Shown here: positions 10,707-23,556 of the stretch, piece after piece | Layout of the letters: every line of letters begins with the position of its first letter | Numbering within the stretch: the first letter of the stretch is position 1 | Assembly (NCBI RefSeq): GCF_003945595.2 | Contig: NW_024105098.1 | Coordinates: forward strand, 1,178,001-1,242,000 | Origin: Pipra filicauda | Taxonomy: Eukaryota > Chordata > Aves > Passeriformes > Pipridae | Reading direction: 5' to 3' | DNA length: 64,000 nucleotides | Program-made: the position numbers and the translations under genes | Notes under the pieces: model-generated | What the model saw: the letters and a program-made list of their open reading frames with translations, nothing else | Database searches by the model: none | Told to the model about the DNA's origin: nothing

Positions 10707-13226
10707 GGAGTAGAGGAGAATGCACCGCCGAGGCAAGAAGAATTTAATATATTCCTTTATTCACGTTGCAATATTACCTTTGATTATTTTTTGTTAATCT
10801 GCCCTCCATCTTTTTCCGGTATGGTATTTAATTATCCAGTGGCCAGTTGTAATTCCTGTTCTTTCATAAGAAAATGACTTTGGGAGGGAGTCCCAAATCC
10901 CTTTGCCACAGAGATTTTATTTATGTTACTCTTGCACAGTAATACTGAGAGGGTGTTGCCTTTCCTGGCTGTTTCCATTTCCCTGAAGATCCTTTAAGTA
11001 CCTCACTGTGAAGATGAAACCTACAGTATTCTTGGAGAGAGAGAGAAGGTTGGATTTATTCAGAAAATAAGATGAAGGCCTGAATTGTCAGCTGTGACTG
11101 CCTGTGTGGGTAAATCAGGAAATCAGGTTTTAGGGAGAGGCTCCATGAGGACACTGTGTTTGTTCCCATGATGGTGTGGCTCTGCTCTTGGAGAAGGGCA
11201 CTCTGGAATGTTCTGTTTTTTTGTTGGGCCACATTTGCATGTTCTTGACTTCTTTAAGCTGCCTTTCAGATGATGAATGTGAATCCTTGGGTTGACACAG
11301 TGTCAGTGGCTGCGTGGAAGGGAGAGAGAAAATCAGGAGTAGGAAAGCAAAAGTCTTTGTTTTCTTACTTCCTCTGAGTTACAGTGGATGCAGAAGTTGA
11401 GGGGGGACCAGAGATAAGTCTTGTCTTTATATCTGTCTCCTGCATTATGAGGTTTACCTGCCTACAATGAAAGATGTAGTGGGGAAGGACTGTTCTGCTG
11501 GTGGAGGGGGGAAAGAAAAGCCCCCAACTCCTGAAGTTTGCTGGCCGTGGTCCCTGAGGGGTGTTGGCTCTGTGCAGGGCTGTGAGCTGCTTTCCTTACC
11601 AGTGTGCAGGAGCTCTTGGAGACTGCTGCAAAGGCATGAAGAAACTTCCAGATAAGCTTTTCTTCTGCTGAATCAGCAGTACAGGAGATTAAAAACACTT
11701 CTCAGATTCTGGCACCTGTTTTCAAAAGGAAAAAGGCTTTTCCTGTTTTACTGAGCCTCTTAATCATGTTTTGCAATGAAGAAAAGTGGAGCACAGCCCC
11801 TACCACTCCTCCTCCCCTCTGTGGGACTTTGTGCCTGCTGCTGACATAGAGGAAACCTCTCAATCCCGAGGCAGCTTTTCTGTGAACATTTGGATTTATT
11901 GCATCTCCACTGGGAAAAAAATGCCCGTCTCCAGGGTCCTGTCATTTAAAATAAGTGTGATGTTGCATGTGGCTTCACTATGTTACATCACAGAGAGGTG
12001 AAATTTTCATAATCCTGTTTATGAGATGATGAACATTTGTCATTGCTGCCATGGAATAGCACCTGGAAAGCAGGCAGAGGAATTAAAAACAGAATGCTGG
12101 AGGGAAGGAGGAGGGACAGCACAGGCACACAAACCTGAACTTAGAGGTGCAGCCAGCCCTTGTTTTCTTTCTGCCTCTTTATGAGGGCAGATCTGTGATA
12201 CCTCATGAACCAGCTTGTAATCCAGCCACCAGTGGGTGGGAGCTGCAGCTGCTGCACTGGATTCATCCGGAGCGTTGCTGTGTCCTGATGACCTGTGTTG
12301 ATGGTGTTTCAGGTTTTATTTTCCCCTTCCATCCAATGGTATTTATCTGTTGTTTTTTTTTTTTTTAACTTTTTTCCTAAGGCTTTGTTGGTAGTGGCAT
12401 CACCATAGATTAAGCATTTGATTTGAAACAGTCTCAGAATTCCACTCTGGAGGTCTTGCTGAAAGCATGCCCTGAGGGAAGAGAGCAGCTCTGCGTGAAC
12501 CTGTGTGGAGCTGACCTCCCTCAGCTCCAAAACACATTTTTAGAAGTACCTTTGGGGCTTGGAAGAGCGTTTTCCACTTTAACCAGCAATGCAAAAAAAA
12601 GGAAAACAAGCTCTAGAAGGTAGAGCCCTCAAAAGGATGGATGATTTGCTAGGAATGATGTGAGGTACAACATTCTCCTCTTCTTTGCATTGTCTCTGAT
12701 GTGTAAAGCATCTGAGATCTGATACCAGCAATAAATTCTCCCATTGGGAGCACACCAGTGCAGGGCTTGGATGGGCTCAGGAGTGTCTCCTGCCCTCTTT
12801 ACACCTGGTTGTTGAGAATTTTTTTCTTAACAACTCCTTGTAGACAGAAATATCAGTAGCCTTCGCTTTTGCTTACTAAAGGATTTAAATCTGACTCTTG
12901 AATGTACAGCGTTAAATGTTTCCTGGAGGAAGGGTGACCCCTGAAGGAATGTCCCGCTAAAGATTGCCCACCCGGGGGCTCAGCTTTACCACAGCTCACC
13001 CAAACCGGAGGCCGAAACTTCAACCCAAAAATCCTACTTTTGTAACAGAATTAAGACCCGTAACCGAAAAAAAAAAAACCAAAACCAACATAAACCTTTT
13101 TTTTTTCCTTTCTTAACGAGAAAAAAGAAATAAGGAATGTAAAATTTAAAAACAAATGTATATCTGTATTTTTGGATCTTGGAGATGATGGATTATATTA
13201 TAAAATAAAGTATTTTTGGGAATAAA
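10707..13226 (+). other. ING5: Probable ING5 3' UTR
   Basis: About 2.5 kb after the stop codon has no convincing coding ORF and no recognised repeat, apart from a T-run at about 12351-12366. The first clear pair of AATAAA poly(A) signals is at 13204-13209 and 13221-13226, just before the D2HGDH CpG island. An earlier AATAAA lies at 12730-12735. This spacing suggests a long 3' UTR with alternative ends. Assignment is by position only. Confidence 0.5.
13204..13226 (+). promoter_or_regulatory. Paired poly(A) signals, likely ING5 distal end
   Basis: AATAAA occurs at 13204-13209 and again at 13221-13226 in an AT-rich stretch, followed within about 20 bp by a G-rich tract (13243-13262), as is common downstream of cleavage sites. 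It lies about 400 bp before the D2HGDH start codon. Confidence 0.5.
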
Positions 13227-13283
13227 AGGTGTGAGAGGAATGCGGGGGCGGGGGGGGGGGGTTGGTGCTGTTGCAACCTCCGG

Positions 13284-13296
13284 CCGCTAGGGGGCG
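13284..13296 (+). promoter_or_regulatory. CTCF-like motif, forward
   Basis: CCGCTAGGGGGCG fits the core of the vertebrate CTCF consensus (CCGCxxGGGGGCG). It is about 340 bp before the D2HGDH start codon. Confidence 0.5.
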
Positions 13297-13332
13297 TTGT
13301 CCCCCACCCGCGCTGAGCGCCTTCGCGAGCGG

Positions 13333-13348
13333 CAGCGCCCCCTGGCGG
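13333..13348 (-). promoter_or_regulatory. CTCF-like motif, reverse
   Basis: On the minus strand this reads CCGCCAGGGGGCGCTG, an essentially perfect CTCF core. It faces the forward motif at 13284, about 50 bp away. Confidence 0.6.
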
Positions 13349-13621
13349 CTTGGAGGTCCGGCGCACCGCGCTTCCAAGCCACGGAAAATCCTTGTCTTCT
13401 CCCGGTTTATCGGGATAATCCCAGGCTTCCCCGCCCGGTCCGGATTAATTTAACCCCAAGGGGTGCGTGGCGCTGCGCTGTCGCAGCGGAAGAGACTCGC
13501 TGAGGCTCTAAACCAGCGCTGCGCCCTCCCCACACCGCCGCGTCCCCTCACGGCGAAGGCGGGAGGAGGGCGGAGGAAGGGGACGAGGTGACAAAGCCGC
13601 GGGTTTCCAGGACGAGGGGGC

Positions 13622-16600
13622 ATGGCTTCGCCGGCCCTGTGGGCTTTGCTGAGGGGCTGCCGCGGGAGGGTCTTGCGGCCCCGGGGGGACCCGCCGGGCA
13701 GGGGTTCGGCTGAGGTGGTGGCGACGAGCGAGCGCTACGCGGTGCGGAGGCTGCCCTTCGCCCGGCTGGGTGACAGCGATGTGGCCTTCTTCGAGAGGGT
13801 GATGCCCGGCAGGGTGGTCACCGGCGAGGAGGAGGTGAAGCCCTTTAACGTGGACTGGCTGAAGTCGGTGCGAGGTAAGGGAAGCCGGTTGGTAAAGCCT
13901 CCTCTCCCCCATCCCGCCCCGCTTCTGTACGAAAAGTTTGGCAAAAGGAAATCTCGCTTTTATTTATTTATGGCCATCGCGTCTGTGCGGACCGCGGAAT
14001 GTCCTTCCCACCGGACAGCGATTCCCCGTGCTGGGAGCACCGCTGGCACAGCCTGCAGAGTCCTGTTAGTCACAGTGTCACTGCGTCGGCTAAAAAGACC
14101 GTGGAGATAAAGACTGCAGGCCAATGTAGTGTATAAGATAAAGAGAGCCGTAGACCTAGAGGAATAAACACCACACGTGCCACCCCAGACAGTGGTTCTA
14201 TGATTTTATAATAAGGTCCATGCAATCCCAGATCTGTCCACCCCTGGTTCTGCCCCCTGACACGCCCCTTCGGGAATTGGGCCTGGGGGCGTTTGGGACC
14301 CCTTCTTCTTCATCTTCATCTTCTTCAAAGCAAGTACAGTCCTTGGAGTTCCTCCAAAGTTCTGGGCTTGGAGGTCGCCGTGTCTGCACGATATCTGCTG
14401 GTCCAGGCCTAGAGTGAGATGTTCTTAAACAGGGGTGTTTTTCTACAATTTTACCTTGAAAAGAAGACTAAACATGCTAAAGGAATTTATAGGGATTGAT
14501 AAAGGGTAAGGGATATAATACCTTCTGAGCTGGGAGGGACCCCCAAGAATCATCCAGTCCAACCTCTGGCCCTGCACAGACACCCCAACAACCCCACCCT
14601 GTCCCTCAGAGCGTTGTCCAAACACTCATTGAGCTCTGGGAGCCTTGGGGCCATGACCACTGCCCTGGGGAGCCTGTTCAGTGCCTGACCACCCTCTGGG
14701 GGAAGAACCTTTCCCTGATACCCAACCTAAACCACCCCTGACACAGCTCCAGCAGTTCCCTTGAGTCCTGTCACTGGTCAGAGAGCAGGTTCTGATCTAA
14801 TCTCCTTTACCTTTAGAGATCTGTGCTACCCCTCCAAAATGAGTTTTTCTCATAAAAAACACTCCTTTAAGAATTACCTGATATCTGGTAAACTTTCAGG
14901 CTTTCATTAAAAAGAAAAATAATATAAACCCTCTAACTTACTAATTAATTTTTTCAGAAACAAATTGATTCAATTAACAGTTTTGACTCAGAGAAGAATC
15001 TGGAAGCTTTGGGGAGACTTGATTGCAGCTTTCCAGTACCTGAAAGGGGCTTACAAAAAGGAGGGAGAGGGACTTTTTATATGGGCCTGGAGTGACAGGA
15101 CAAGAGAACCAGAGGGCAGGGTTAGATGGGATATTGGGAAGAAATTCTTCCCTGTGAGGGTGGAGAAGTCCTGGACCAGGTTGCCCAGAGAAGCTGTGGC
15201 TACCCCATCCCTGGAAGTGTCCAAGGCCAGGTTGGACAGGGCTTGGAGCAACCTGGGACAGTGGAAGGTGTCCCTGCCCATGGCAGGGGGTGGAACAGGA
15301 TGAGATTTAAGGTCCCTTCCTACCCAAAGCATCCTGGGATTCTGTGACTCTAAACAAAGCACTGTGAATTTTCTGTTGTTTCTGTCAAAGATTTCATGAG
15401 AATTTAAACCCTTTCCCATTGCCCCTACTGGAAACCAAGTCTACCTGTCCACGCAAAGTTTTCACAGGGCTTTGAGGGAACGGCTGCTATTGAAGTGTTT
15501 GTTTTAAAAGTGCTTAAAATGCCTCGCAGTGGAGGGAGCACTGTTATTTCCCACCTCATGCTTTCCCACCTGTTTCTTTCTGATCCCTGCAGAGCCACAG
15601 CTTGCCTTGAGAGTCCCTTGCTTTCATTGCAGGCTGCAGCCAGCTGGTGTTGAAGCCGCAGACAACAGCAGAGGTGTCTCAGGTTCTCAGGTAACTTGCA
15701 CCTCTTCTGCTGGGCTTGGTGCTGAGGAGACTCAGGCTTAGCCAGGGAGGACCTGGCAGGTAAAGGGAACTTGTAGGTGTTCAGACACCAGTTCCTTAAG
15801 TATTGAAGTTGCTGAGGCTGTTTTCTGCATGACTTTTCTGCTCTGATAAATGGTTAAAATTAGGTGTTGTACAGGTACTCAGAGAGGAGCAGTCGTGTAG
15901 AAGGATTCAGGAGGGTCTGTTTGAAAAGGTCAAGAAGGTTAGATCAGAACTGGGCAGTTTGAGGATCTGTTTCATCCACGTCCCCTGGTTCACTGGATCA
16001 CCGTTTGGCTGAAGAGCTAAAGCTGCAGGAGCCTGCTCCTGACTGTGTCAGAACAGGCATGTGGAGCACAGGAAAGGCAAGCAGGACTTCTGAAGGAACT
16101 CTGGTGCTGTGGGGCTGGGAGCTCAGAGAGGATGTGGTGGGTGTGCTTGGCAGGGATGTGGCAGGTGGAGCAGCTGAGGCACAGGTTCACCTTTTATTGC
16201 CTACAGGGCATTCATTTCTTGGGGGGAGGAGGAGAAGGAGGGCAGTCATGTCTGAAACAACTGCCAGAGGCTGTCTGTCGGAGCCCACAGAGGGAGCCAA
16301 GCTGTTAACTGAGACTGCTGCAGAAATAGCTGAGGTGTGAACAGTGAGCAGGGATTTCCAGGCAGATGTCGTGTGCCAGATGTGTAGGTGCACACAGGGC
16401 TAACCCCAGGCGTTCATTCCTTTGCTCGGTGCTGGGGTGAGTTCAGGCAGGAGTTGCACTTTCTCACTTTGGCACTGAAAGTGTCCCTTTGTACCAACTT
16501 AATCTTTAATCTAAATTTAATCTAAATGCTGCTGAATTTTAAGGACCACTGAGCACTGTCATAACAGCAGACGTTCATGTGGAGGTGAAACTCCTCTGAT

Positions 16601-19600
16601 AGACTGGATTATGGCCTTAAAATGCATAAAATTTCAGGCAGCTTTCTTGTTCCAGGTACTGCTATGAGAGGAACCTGGCAGTGACCCCACAGGGGGGTAA
16701 CACGGGCCTCGTTGGGGGCAGCGTTCCCGTCTTTGATGAGATTATTCTCTCCACTGCTCTCATGAACCGGGTCATCAGCTTTGACAAGGTGTCAGGTAAA
16801 TATCACAGAGATGTGAGGCACAGGAATGAGCCCCGGGCCTCAAAACAGGCATTATCCTGGGAACAGATAACAGCAGGATCAGCAGGGTTCAGCCCAGCAT
16901 CATCATAAGGGGTGTCAGAGGTTTGTTTGGATTTGGAGTTAGGGATCAGGCTGGTGTGAGTCTTTCAGTTCAGAGAGAGAGAACAGGCAGAGATACACTT
17001 AATGTGATTGTGTTTTACCAGTCCAGAGTTGTGGGTGGCCAGATGATGAGGTGATGGCAAAGCTCCCCGAGGGGTAGGACAATGCCCTGGAGCGTGCACA
17101 GACTCCTTGTGCATTTAAACTGAACCCCAGGAAGTTCTGGAGGAGGAGGTGGTTGCATCTGCTCCTGCTGCTCCTGCCTCTTGGGGAGGCACCTTCTTCT
17201 CAGCCATCAGCTTGTAGCAGGGCGTTTTTGTTCCAGGAATCCTCGTGTGCCAAGCTGGCTGTGTCTTGGAGAGACTCAGCGAGTACTTGGAGGAGCAGGG
17301 GTTTATCATGCCGCTCGACCTGGGAGCCAAAGGCAGTTGCCACATCGGGGGGAACGTGGCCACCAACGCCGGCGGCCTGCGGCTGTTGAGATACGGCTCC
17401 CTGCGAGGGACGGTGCTGGGCCTGGAAGTGGTAAGGCGAGTACCTGGCACTTCCCTTCTCTGTTTAATCCTCCGCTTCTCACTGCTTCCTGCTCCTCTGG
17501 CTATCCAAGCATGCAGAAAAGTTCCTCTCCAGGCTTCTGCTATTAACTTTTCCTCGTTGGGCTCTTTTGAGAAGGGTCAGCACGTGACGCATCTGTTACT
17601 GCTGCGGCAGCTTCCAGCTCCCACCTCTGTGCTTGCTGACAGAGGTGCTGTTGGGTGGTTTGCTGTTCCAGAGGAGTGAAAAGAAGGTATCTCTATTGGG
17701 GGATCCCAGGTTACCTGCATGAAGTTGGTTCCTCTGAGCAGTCTGCTAAATCCAGGTGTCTGGAACACTCTGCTTAATCCATCCTGCAGCACTCTTTTCT
17801 AGTGGCTGCTCACTTGGCTTTTAATAGAATCACAGGATCACAGGTTGGTTTGAGTTGGAAGGGACCTTAAAGGTCATCTAAGGCTTAAAGCCCATGCCAT
17901 AATAACTGCTTTGGGTTCATTTGGCTGCTGGCTTTGTCCTAGAGCCTTTGCTGTTCCTCAGCTGCTTCTGCCCTACAGGCCTGTTCCTCAGTGTGTAAAG
18001 GCTGGATTAGGGGTTCTAAAAGATTTCAGGGCTGGGGAGCAGAGCACTAATGGGAAATAAACTGGGCAGGGAACAAAAGCGTGGCTTGGTTTTACTGTGT
18101 AGGCTTAGAAGGGAGAGTGTTTGTCTTTCAGGTCAGTCCCTCTAGTGTCAAAATAGCCCTTACTAATGTGCCTTGGTTGATACTCAACCTTGATTTCAGG
18201 CTCAAGTGACTTTACCTTATTCTGCTTAACTGTTCACTGTTTCAAGTAGTATTTCTTGTTTCTGTTGAATACCCAGAGCTAGGGCTGCAGAGAATGGCTG
18301 GTCTTCTCCACCATTGGTAAAAAAAGCAGAGCAAACTGTATCTTCTGTTATTACTTGTACTGCTGGAAGGAGAGAAGTATGAGGGAAATACCTACTCTAT
18401 CCTACTCAGGTAGGATATAGAGGGGAGGAAGAGCTGGGAGTGGAGGAGCAGTGTGGGAATGGGCTGCAGCTGGTGTCCCCCTGCTCAAGGTGAGTGGCAC
18501 CTTGGTCACAGACAAGTTCATGACATCAGATTCCTACCTGGGAGCGCTGACTGGGCCTCCTTGTTCCCACAGGTGCTGGCTGATGGCTCAGCTGTGGACT
18601 GCCTGGCCTCTCTGCGCAAAGATAACACAGGCTATGACCTGAAGCAGCTCTTCATCGGATCCGAGGGGACCTTGGGAGTTATCACTGCTGTCTCCATACT
18701 CTGTCCTCAGAAACCTAAGGCTGTAAACGTGGCATTCCTTGGTAGGAGCTGATATTAATGATTTCACACCTGAATTCAGAGGCTGGGAAGGGAACGGGGA
18801 TGGAGAGGAGAAAGCACTGCTCGGCCTGCTGAGCTGGACTGCCAGCATTGGCTGGTTCCTGGGAAATATTGTGGGGCTCTGTGCTGAAATACCTGTGCAG
18901 GTATTAAATATCTGCTGAAATAACTGCAAGGGCAGGTTGCTCTGTAAGGAAAGTAGAGCCAGGAGATTAGGGTGAAGATGCAGGTAGGACAGTCCCCTCA
19001 TAGATGAAGCCCTGGTCTGACAGTATCCAAAAGAGGTGAGCAGGGCAAGTCTGTGACAGAGGGAGAGGCAGCCACCATCCAAGGGCCACCAGGTGACAAG
19101 GTGGTGACAAGGCAAGGCTGGGAAGTCAAGTCTGCAGAGTCTGGATCAGCAGAGTTACATGGCCAAGTACAGCTGCTTAAAAGCTCCTTCTGAGTGTCCC
19201 TCAGCAGGGACAGAGTTATTTGTGGGGAACCTTCTGAGCCTTTTTTGTCAGAAACCTCCAAAGAGTTTTGGGGGGGTCTGTTTTTGTTCCTGATTGCTCT
19301 CTGTGTTCTGTCTGAAGGCTGTCAGAGTTTTGCTAAGGTTCTGGAAACATTCACAACCTGCAGAGCCATGCTGGGCGAGATCCTGTCTGCTTATGAATTC
19401 ATGGATGAGAAGTGCATGGAATTGGTTGAGAGACATCTCAAGCTGTCCAGCCCAGTGACAGGTACCGGTGACATTCATGCTGTAGAAAGAGGCATTGTAC
19501 TACTTGGGGATTTTTGGCCTAGTTTTAAACACTTCTTAAAAAGTTGACTCGGTGGCTTTTGAAAAGCCAGTGAGAGTGTTGGCATCTCTCATAATTTTTG

Positions 19601-21867
19601 TACCCAGTATTCCATTCCAAACACCTTTTATCTTTATTCCATTCCAAACACCTTTAAAAAGATAAGGCTTTTTACTTCTGCTTGTTCCCACAAAACTTAG
19701 AGTTTTCTGAAAAGTGCTGGCTAAACAAAGGATAGAGCATGTCAGTGAAGTGCCCTACAGATAAAAGATTGCCTCTTGAGCCCCTCTTCTGCCTGGCACC
19801 AGGGAGTCTGGGCACAAAACATGTGCCAAGCTTGGGAGAAGCTCCAAAACCTGCCCTAAATTCCTGTGTTTTATCCTGGAGCATCTGCTTACTCTGGTCT
19901 CCCTCACTTTCAGGCAGCCCTTTTTATGTTCTAATTGAAACTTCGGGCTCCAACTCAACCCACGATGAAGAAAAATTGAACAATTTCCTAGAACAGGCCA
20001 CGGCTTCTGGTTTGGTCACCGATGGAACTGTGGCAACGGACGATAAGAAAATAAAGGCAAGTCAGTGTTTCCTCTTCCACAAATCTCTTCAGGCTGGATT
20101 TGTATTTTTCACGGGGAAATGTTCAGACTGATGTTTGGTATAAGCAGGGAACCCAAGAGCCACTTGGTTTATTGGTATCTCTGTGATCTTTGGTTGCTCA
20201 GGCGCTGTGGAGCCTGCGGGAGAGGATCACAGAGGCCCTCACTCACGAGGGTTACGTGTACAAGTACGACATCTCTCTGCCTGTGGGAAAGCTCTATGAC
20301 CTCGTGACTGACATGAGGGCTCGGCTGGGCCAGAGTGCCAAAAGCGTGGTGGGCTACGGCCACTTGGGTACGTGGGGATGCTGGGAAAGGAGGTGATTGC
20401 CCTTCTGTGCTCCGGGCTTAGCTGTGCAGCTTCCTAGTGTTAAAGTTTGGGTTTAGAGTAGTGTTCTAGATTAGTGAGAGGCGTAAACTGAGGGCTGTCA
20501 GAAGAGGAGGGTGCATCAGGATCCTTGTGTTTGAATTTCATTGCTTTCAGACTGTATTCCTTACATTAATGGCAGGTTGCTGGCCTGCCAGCCAGGGACC
20601 TGGTCATTTATATCTTCTTTCTCTGTACTTTCTATTTAAATATTTAACTTGTTCAATTGGACCATCAGTTTGGTTAATGTGCTTAGACATATTTGGCAGG
20701 TAAACTCTTTTTTGTCTGAAGTGATTAGTCCTACTGGAAATGAATTGTTTGTGAGCCATTAACCTTCCAACAGAGAGTATAAAGATACTGCAGAGAAAGG
20801 CTGATACATTTGTCATCATGCTGGGAAACTAATCTGATTTTACAAGCAGGTAAATTGGTCGCTGAGCAGAGCTGTTCTGTTGTACAAAAAAATAAGGAAC
20901 ACTCTTGAGCACACTTGATTAGGGATGATTTGAAAGACAGGTTGCATAACAAAGGCTCCCTGTGGTAGTGCTTGGTATTGAGGATTAAGCTGTGTGCAGT
21001 GAGGGTTTGCTGGGTTGCAGGAAGAGGATCTGGAGGGAGGAGGATGAGTAAGTTTTGTTTATCTTTGTGTGTTTTATCTTCAGAGTACCCAGCAGCTCTG
21101 TGCTTAATCAAATACCATCAAACAGTGGCAAAAGGAGAAACTGTTCTGCTTTCTTTGTTTCTGTTGACACAGTGCCAAAGCGCATTTAGGGCACTGCACA
21201 AACATAATAGGGAGAGAAAAAGTGATGAAGGGCCATGTTAAAATCTAGTGATCATTTTGAAATGCTCTCGGGGAAGTCTTTGACACGGCATCACAGTGGT
21301 GGCACAATAATTGATGCAGCACAGTGGGAATTTTAAAATCACAAAAGTCGGAGTTTGAAAGTAGCATAACTCAAATATTGCACTGGAAGCACGGAAAAAC
21401 AAAGATCCAGTTTGAATTACTCGTGCACAGAGAGGCTGACGTTTTGTGGGACAGTGAGCTTGTCCTTTTTGTACAGTTTGCAGACTAACAGAGGCCCCAT
21501 TGTTTGAGTATGTGGAGGAGCCAGGAATGAGTATCCATTGCAGGGCCACCAAGTTTTTCTTCCAGACCCACCTCTGCGACGTTCTCTTCCAGGAGACGGG
21601 AACTTGCACTTGAACATCACGGCGGAGTCCTACAGCCATTCCCTGCTGGATGCCATCGAGCCCTTCGTGTACGAGTGGACTGCGAGGTGCAGTGGGAGCA
21701 TCAGCGCGGAGCACGGGCTGGGCTTCAAGAAGAAGCAGTTCATTCAGTACAGCAAACCCAGCGAGGCAGTGGCGCTCATGCAGCGCTTCAAAGCCATGCT
21801 GGACCCCAAAGGGATCCTCAACCCCTACAAGACGCTGCCCTCGGCTCCCGAGAGCAGCACGCGCTGA
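13622..21867 (+). CDS. D2HGDH: D-2-hydroxyglutarate dehydrogenase, mitochondrial, complete
   Basis: FAD enzyme that oxidises D-2-hydroxyglutarate to 2-oxoglutarate in the mitochondrial matrix. Nine exons: 13622-13874, 15633-15690, 16656-16795, 17237-17430, 18573-18741, 19318-19461, 19914-20056, 20202-20367, 21593-21867. They total 1542 bp, 513 residues (human about 521). The N terminus ([20 protein letters not shown]) is arginine-rich and lacks acidic residues at first, like a matrix-targeting peptide. The FAD-binding PCMH domain covers roughly 90-270, with [14 protein letters not shown] at 115-128 and [18 protein letters not shown]. The C-terminal FAD-oxidase domain has [13 protein letters not shown] (418-430) and SAEHGLGF (460-467); H421, H428 and E462 match the metal ligands known in the human enzyme. 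Exon 7 ends at a GC donor (ATAAAG|GCAAGT); other introns are GT-AG. Confidence 0.96.
14515..14790 (-). mobile_element. CR1 LINE fragment in D2HGDH intron 1
   Basis: Reverse-strand CR1 of a second subfamily: gagctgggagggaccccc, atcatccagtccaacctctg, gagcgttgtccaaacac, ggggagcctgttcagtgcc. Confidence 0.9.
14985..15355 (+). mobile_element. CR1 LINE fragment in D2HGDH intron 1
   Basis: Forward CR1: cagctttccagtacctgaaa, gggcctggagtgacaggac, gaaattcttccctgtgaggg, aggccaggttggacagggc, and terminal tgggattctgtgactct. It lies opposite to the copy at 14515, so the RNA of this intron could fold back on itself. Confidence 0.94.
17826..17882 (-). mobile_element. CR1 LINE terminal fragment
   Basis: About 57 bp of the CR1 end on the reverse strand: agaatcacaggatcacagg, ttggaagggaccttaaagg. 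In D2HGDH intron 4. Confidence 0.85.
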
Positions 21868-22639
21868 GGGGCCAGCGGAGGGTGGCCCAGTACCTGCACT
21901 TCAGCCATAAACACACTGGTGCATCAGTAGGCACGTGGAGTGCTCCGTGTTTGATTTCTTTATTGGGGTGGAACAAGTAAAGGATCATGGTTGCTCTTTT
22001 CAGGGGTGCCTGCTCTTGCTGAAGAACACACCACCGTGCTTCCTGTTTGATCTGAACACTGAAACCAAACATGCAGGTACTGTGTCTGGGTATCCCAGCT
22101 CTCTGCATTCGCTCTGATTTTTCTGTGACACCAACCAGAGGAGGCATTTTCTCACTTGGGGTGTGCAAGTGAAGCATCAGAGACACAGCAGAACCTGTGG
22201 ATGCAAATCTTCCAAGTGAAGATGTTGCTCTTCCTAGCTTGTTTTATGTAATACACTTATCCCAAAGCCCACAACAGCATCAGGTTATGGCCTCTTTAGT
22301 GATGCCAACTCCAGGCTGTCCCAAATAGGCATCAGTGTTGTCCCACATACAGGTTTGCAGTCGTGGAAAGACTGGTCAGAGAAGTGAGGGTGCCTGGAGA
22401 CCCAGCTTCTGGGGTTTATCAACTGGAGGGGAAATGCCAGCAGCCAGGCTGAGGGAGGGGACCCCAGGACATCTGTCTGGCTGGGGCAGGCTGTAGGCGT
22501 GCCAGTATTTCCTGCTTCCTTGACTTCCAATCTGTCCTTGACAGCAAGTCATGATTTGCTCTCACAGAGAGATGTAAAATTAACCTTCCCAACCAGGCTG
22601 GATAGAGATAACAACAGTGACATTATAATCACCCAGAGG

Positions 22640-22768
22640 GATAATCCAAAAGGATGGGGCTTGGAGCAGCCTGGTCTAATGGAAGGTGTCCCTGCCCATG
22701 GCAGGGTGATGGAACAAGATAAGCTTTAAGTTCCTTCCAATCCAAAGTATCCTGGGATTCCAAGATGG
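22640..22768 (+). mobile_element. CR1 LINE 3' fragment
   Basis: Forward CR1 tail after D2HGDH: gcttggagcagcctggtct, aatggaaggtgtccctgccc, ttccttccaatccaaagtat, cctgggattccaaga. Confidence 0.93.
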
Positions 22769-22774
22769 GAGTTC

Positions 22775-23556
22775 TGCAGTTTCTGGAGGAACAACAGGCC
22801 TTGCAGAGGGATCTGGATAGATGGACCATCGGATAGTTGTCAGTGGCATGAAATTTAACAAGTCCAAGTGCCAAATTTTGTGCCCAAGACCAAGTGACGC
22901 TGAGCACAAGTATAAACTGGGAAAGGAACAGCTGGGAAGCAGCCCTGCAGAAAGGATGTGGGGATCTTGGTTGGCAGCAGCTCAGTAGGAACCAGTGGTA
23001 GCCAGGAGGGCAAAAGGCATCCTGGGGGCATCTCACATGGCACAGCCAGCAGGGCAGGAGAAGGGATGGTCCCACTGTGCTCAGCACTAGTGTGGCCTCA
23101 CCTGGAGCCCTGTGTGCCAGGGTGGGCCCCATCATCAAAGATGATGTGAAGGTACTTGAATGTGTCCAGAGAAGGACAACCATGCTGGTGCCAGGGCTGG
23201 AAGACGTGTCCTGGGAGGAGGCTGAGGGCTCTGGGTTTGTCTGGTTTGGAGAGAAGGAGGCTGAGGGGCGACCTCATCACTCTCTGCAGCCTCCTGAGGA
23301 GGGGACGTGGAGAGGGAGGTGCTGATCTGATGGGAACGGCTCAAAGCTGTGCCAGGGGAGGTTCAGACTGGACATTACAGAGCAAATAATCAAATACTGC
23401 AACAAGATTCCTGGAGAGGTGGTTGATGCCCCCAGACTGTCAGTGTTCCAGAGGCATCTGGACAATGCTGTAACTTTAGGATAGCCCTGAACTGGTCAGG
23501 CAGTGGATCAGATGATTGTCGTAGGTCCCTTCCAGCTGGACTGTTCTATTCTAACG
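22775..23556 (+). mobile_element. Long CR1 LINE copy (3' ORF end and 3' UTR)
   Basis: Forward CR1 of an older type, about 780 bp. Landmarks are tttgtctggtttggagagaa, gaaggaggctgaggggcgac, ctcatcactctctgcagcct, tcctggagaggtggttgatg and the tail aggtcccttccagctggact. Antisense ORFs across it are shadows. Confidence 0.85.

Larger units (their letters stand above)
13230..13900 (+). promoter_or_regulatory. CpG-rich promoter and first exon region of D2HGDH
   Basis: Composition switches abruptly from AT-rich ING5 3' sequence to a CpG-dense block covering the D2HGDH start. It includes a G-run at 13243-13260 and two opposed CTCF-like motifs (13284-13296 and 13333-13348). No TATA box is seen at a suitable place. 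Confidence 0.6.

Noticed and set aside
22629..23183. 184-residue minus-strand ORF
   Set aside because: It is antisense to CR1 copies and shows no protein family features.
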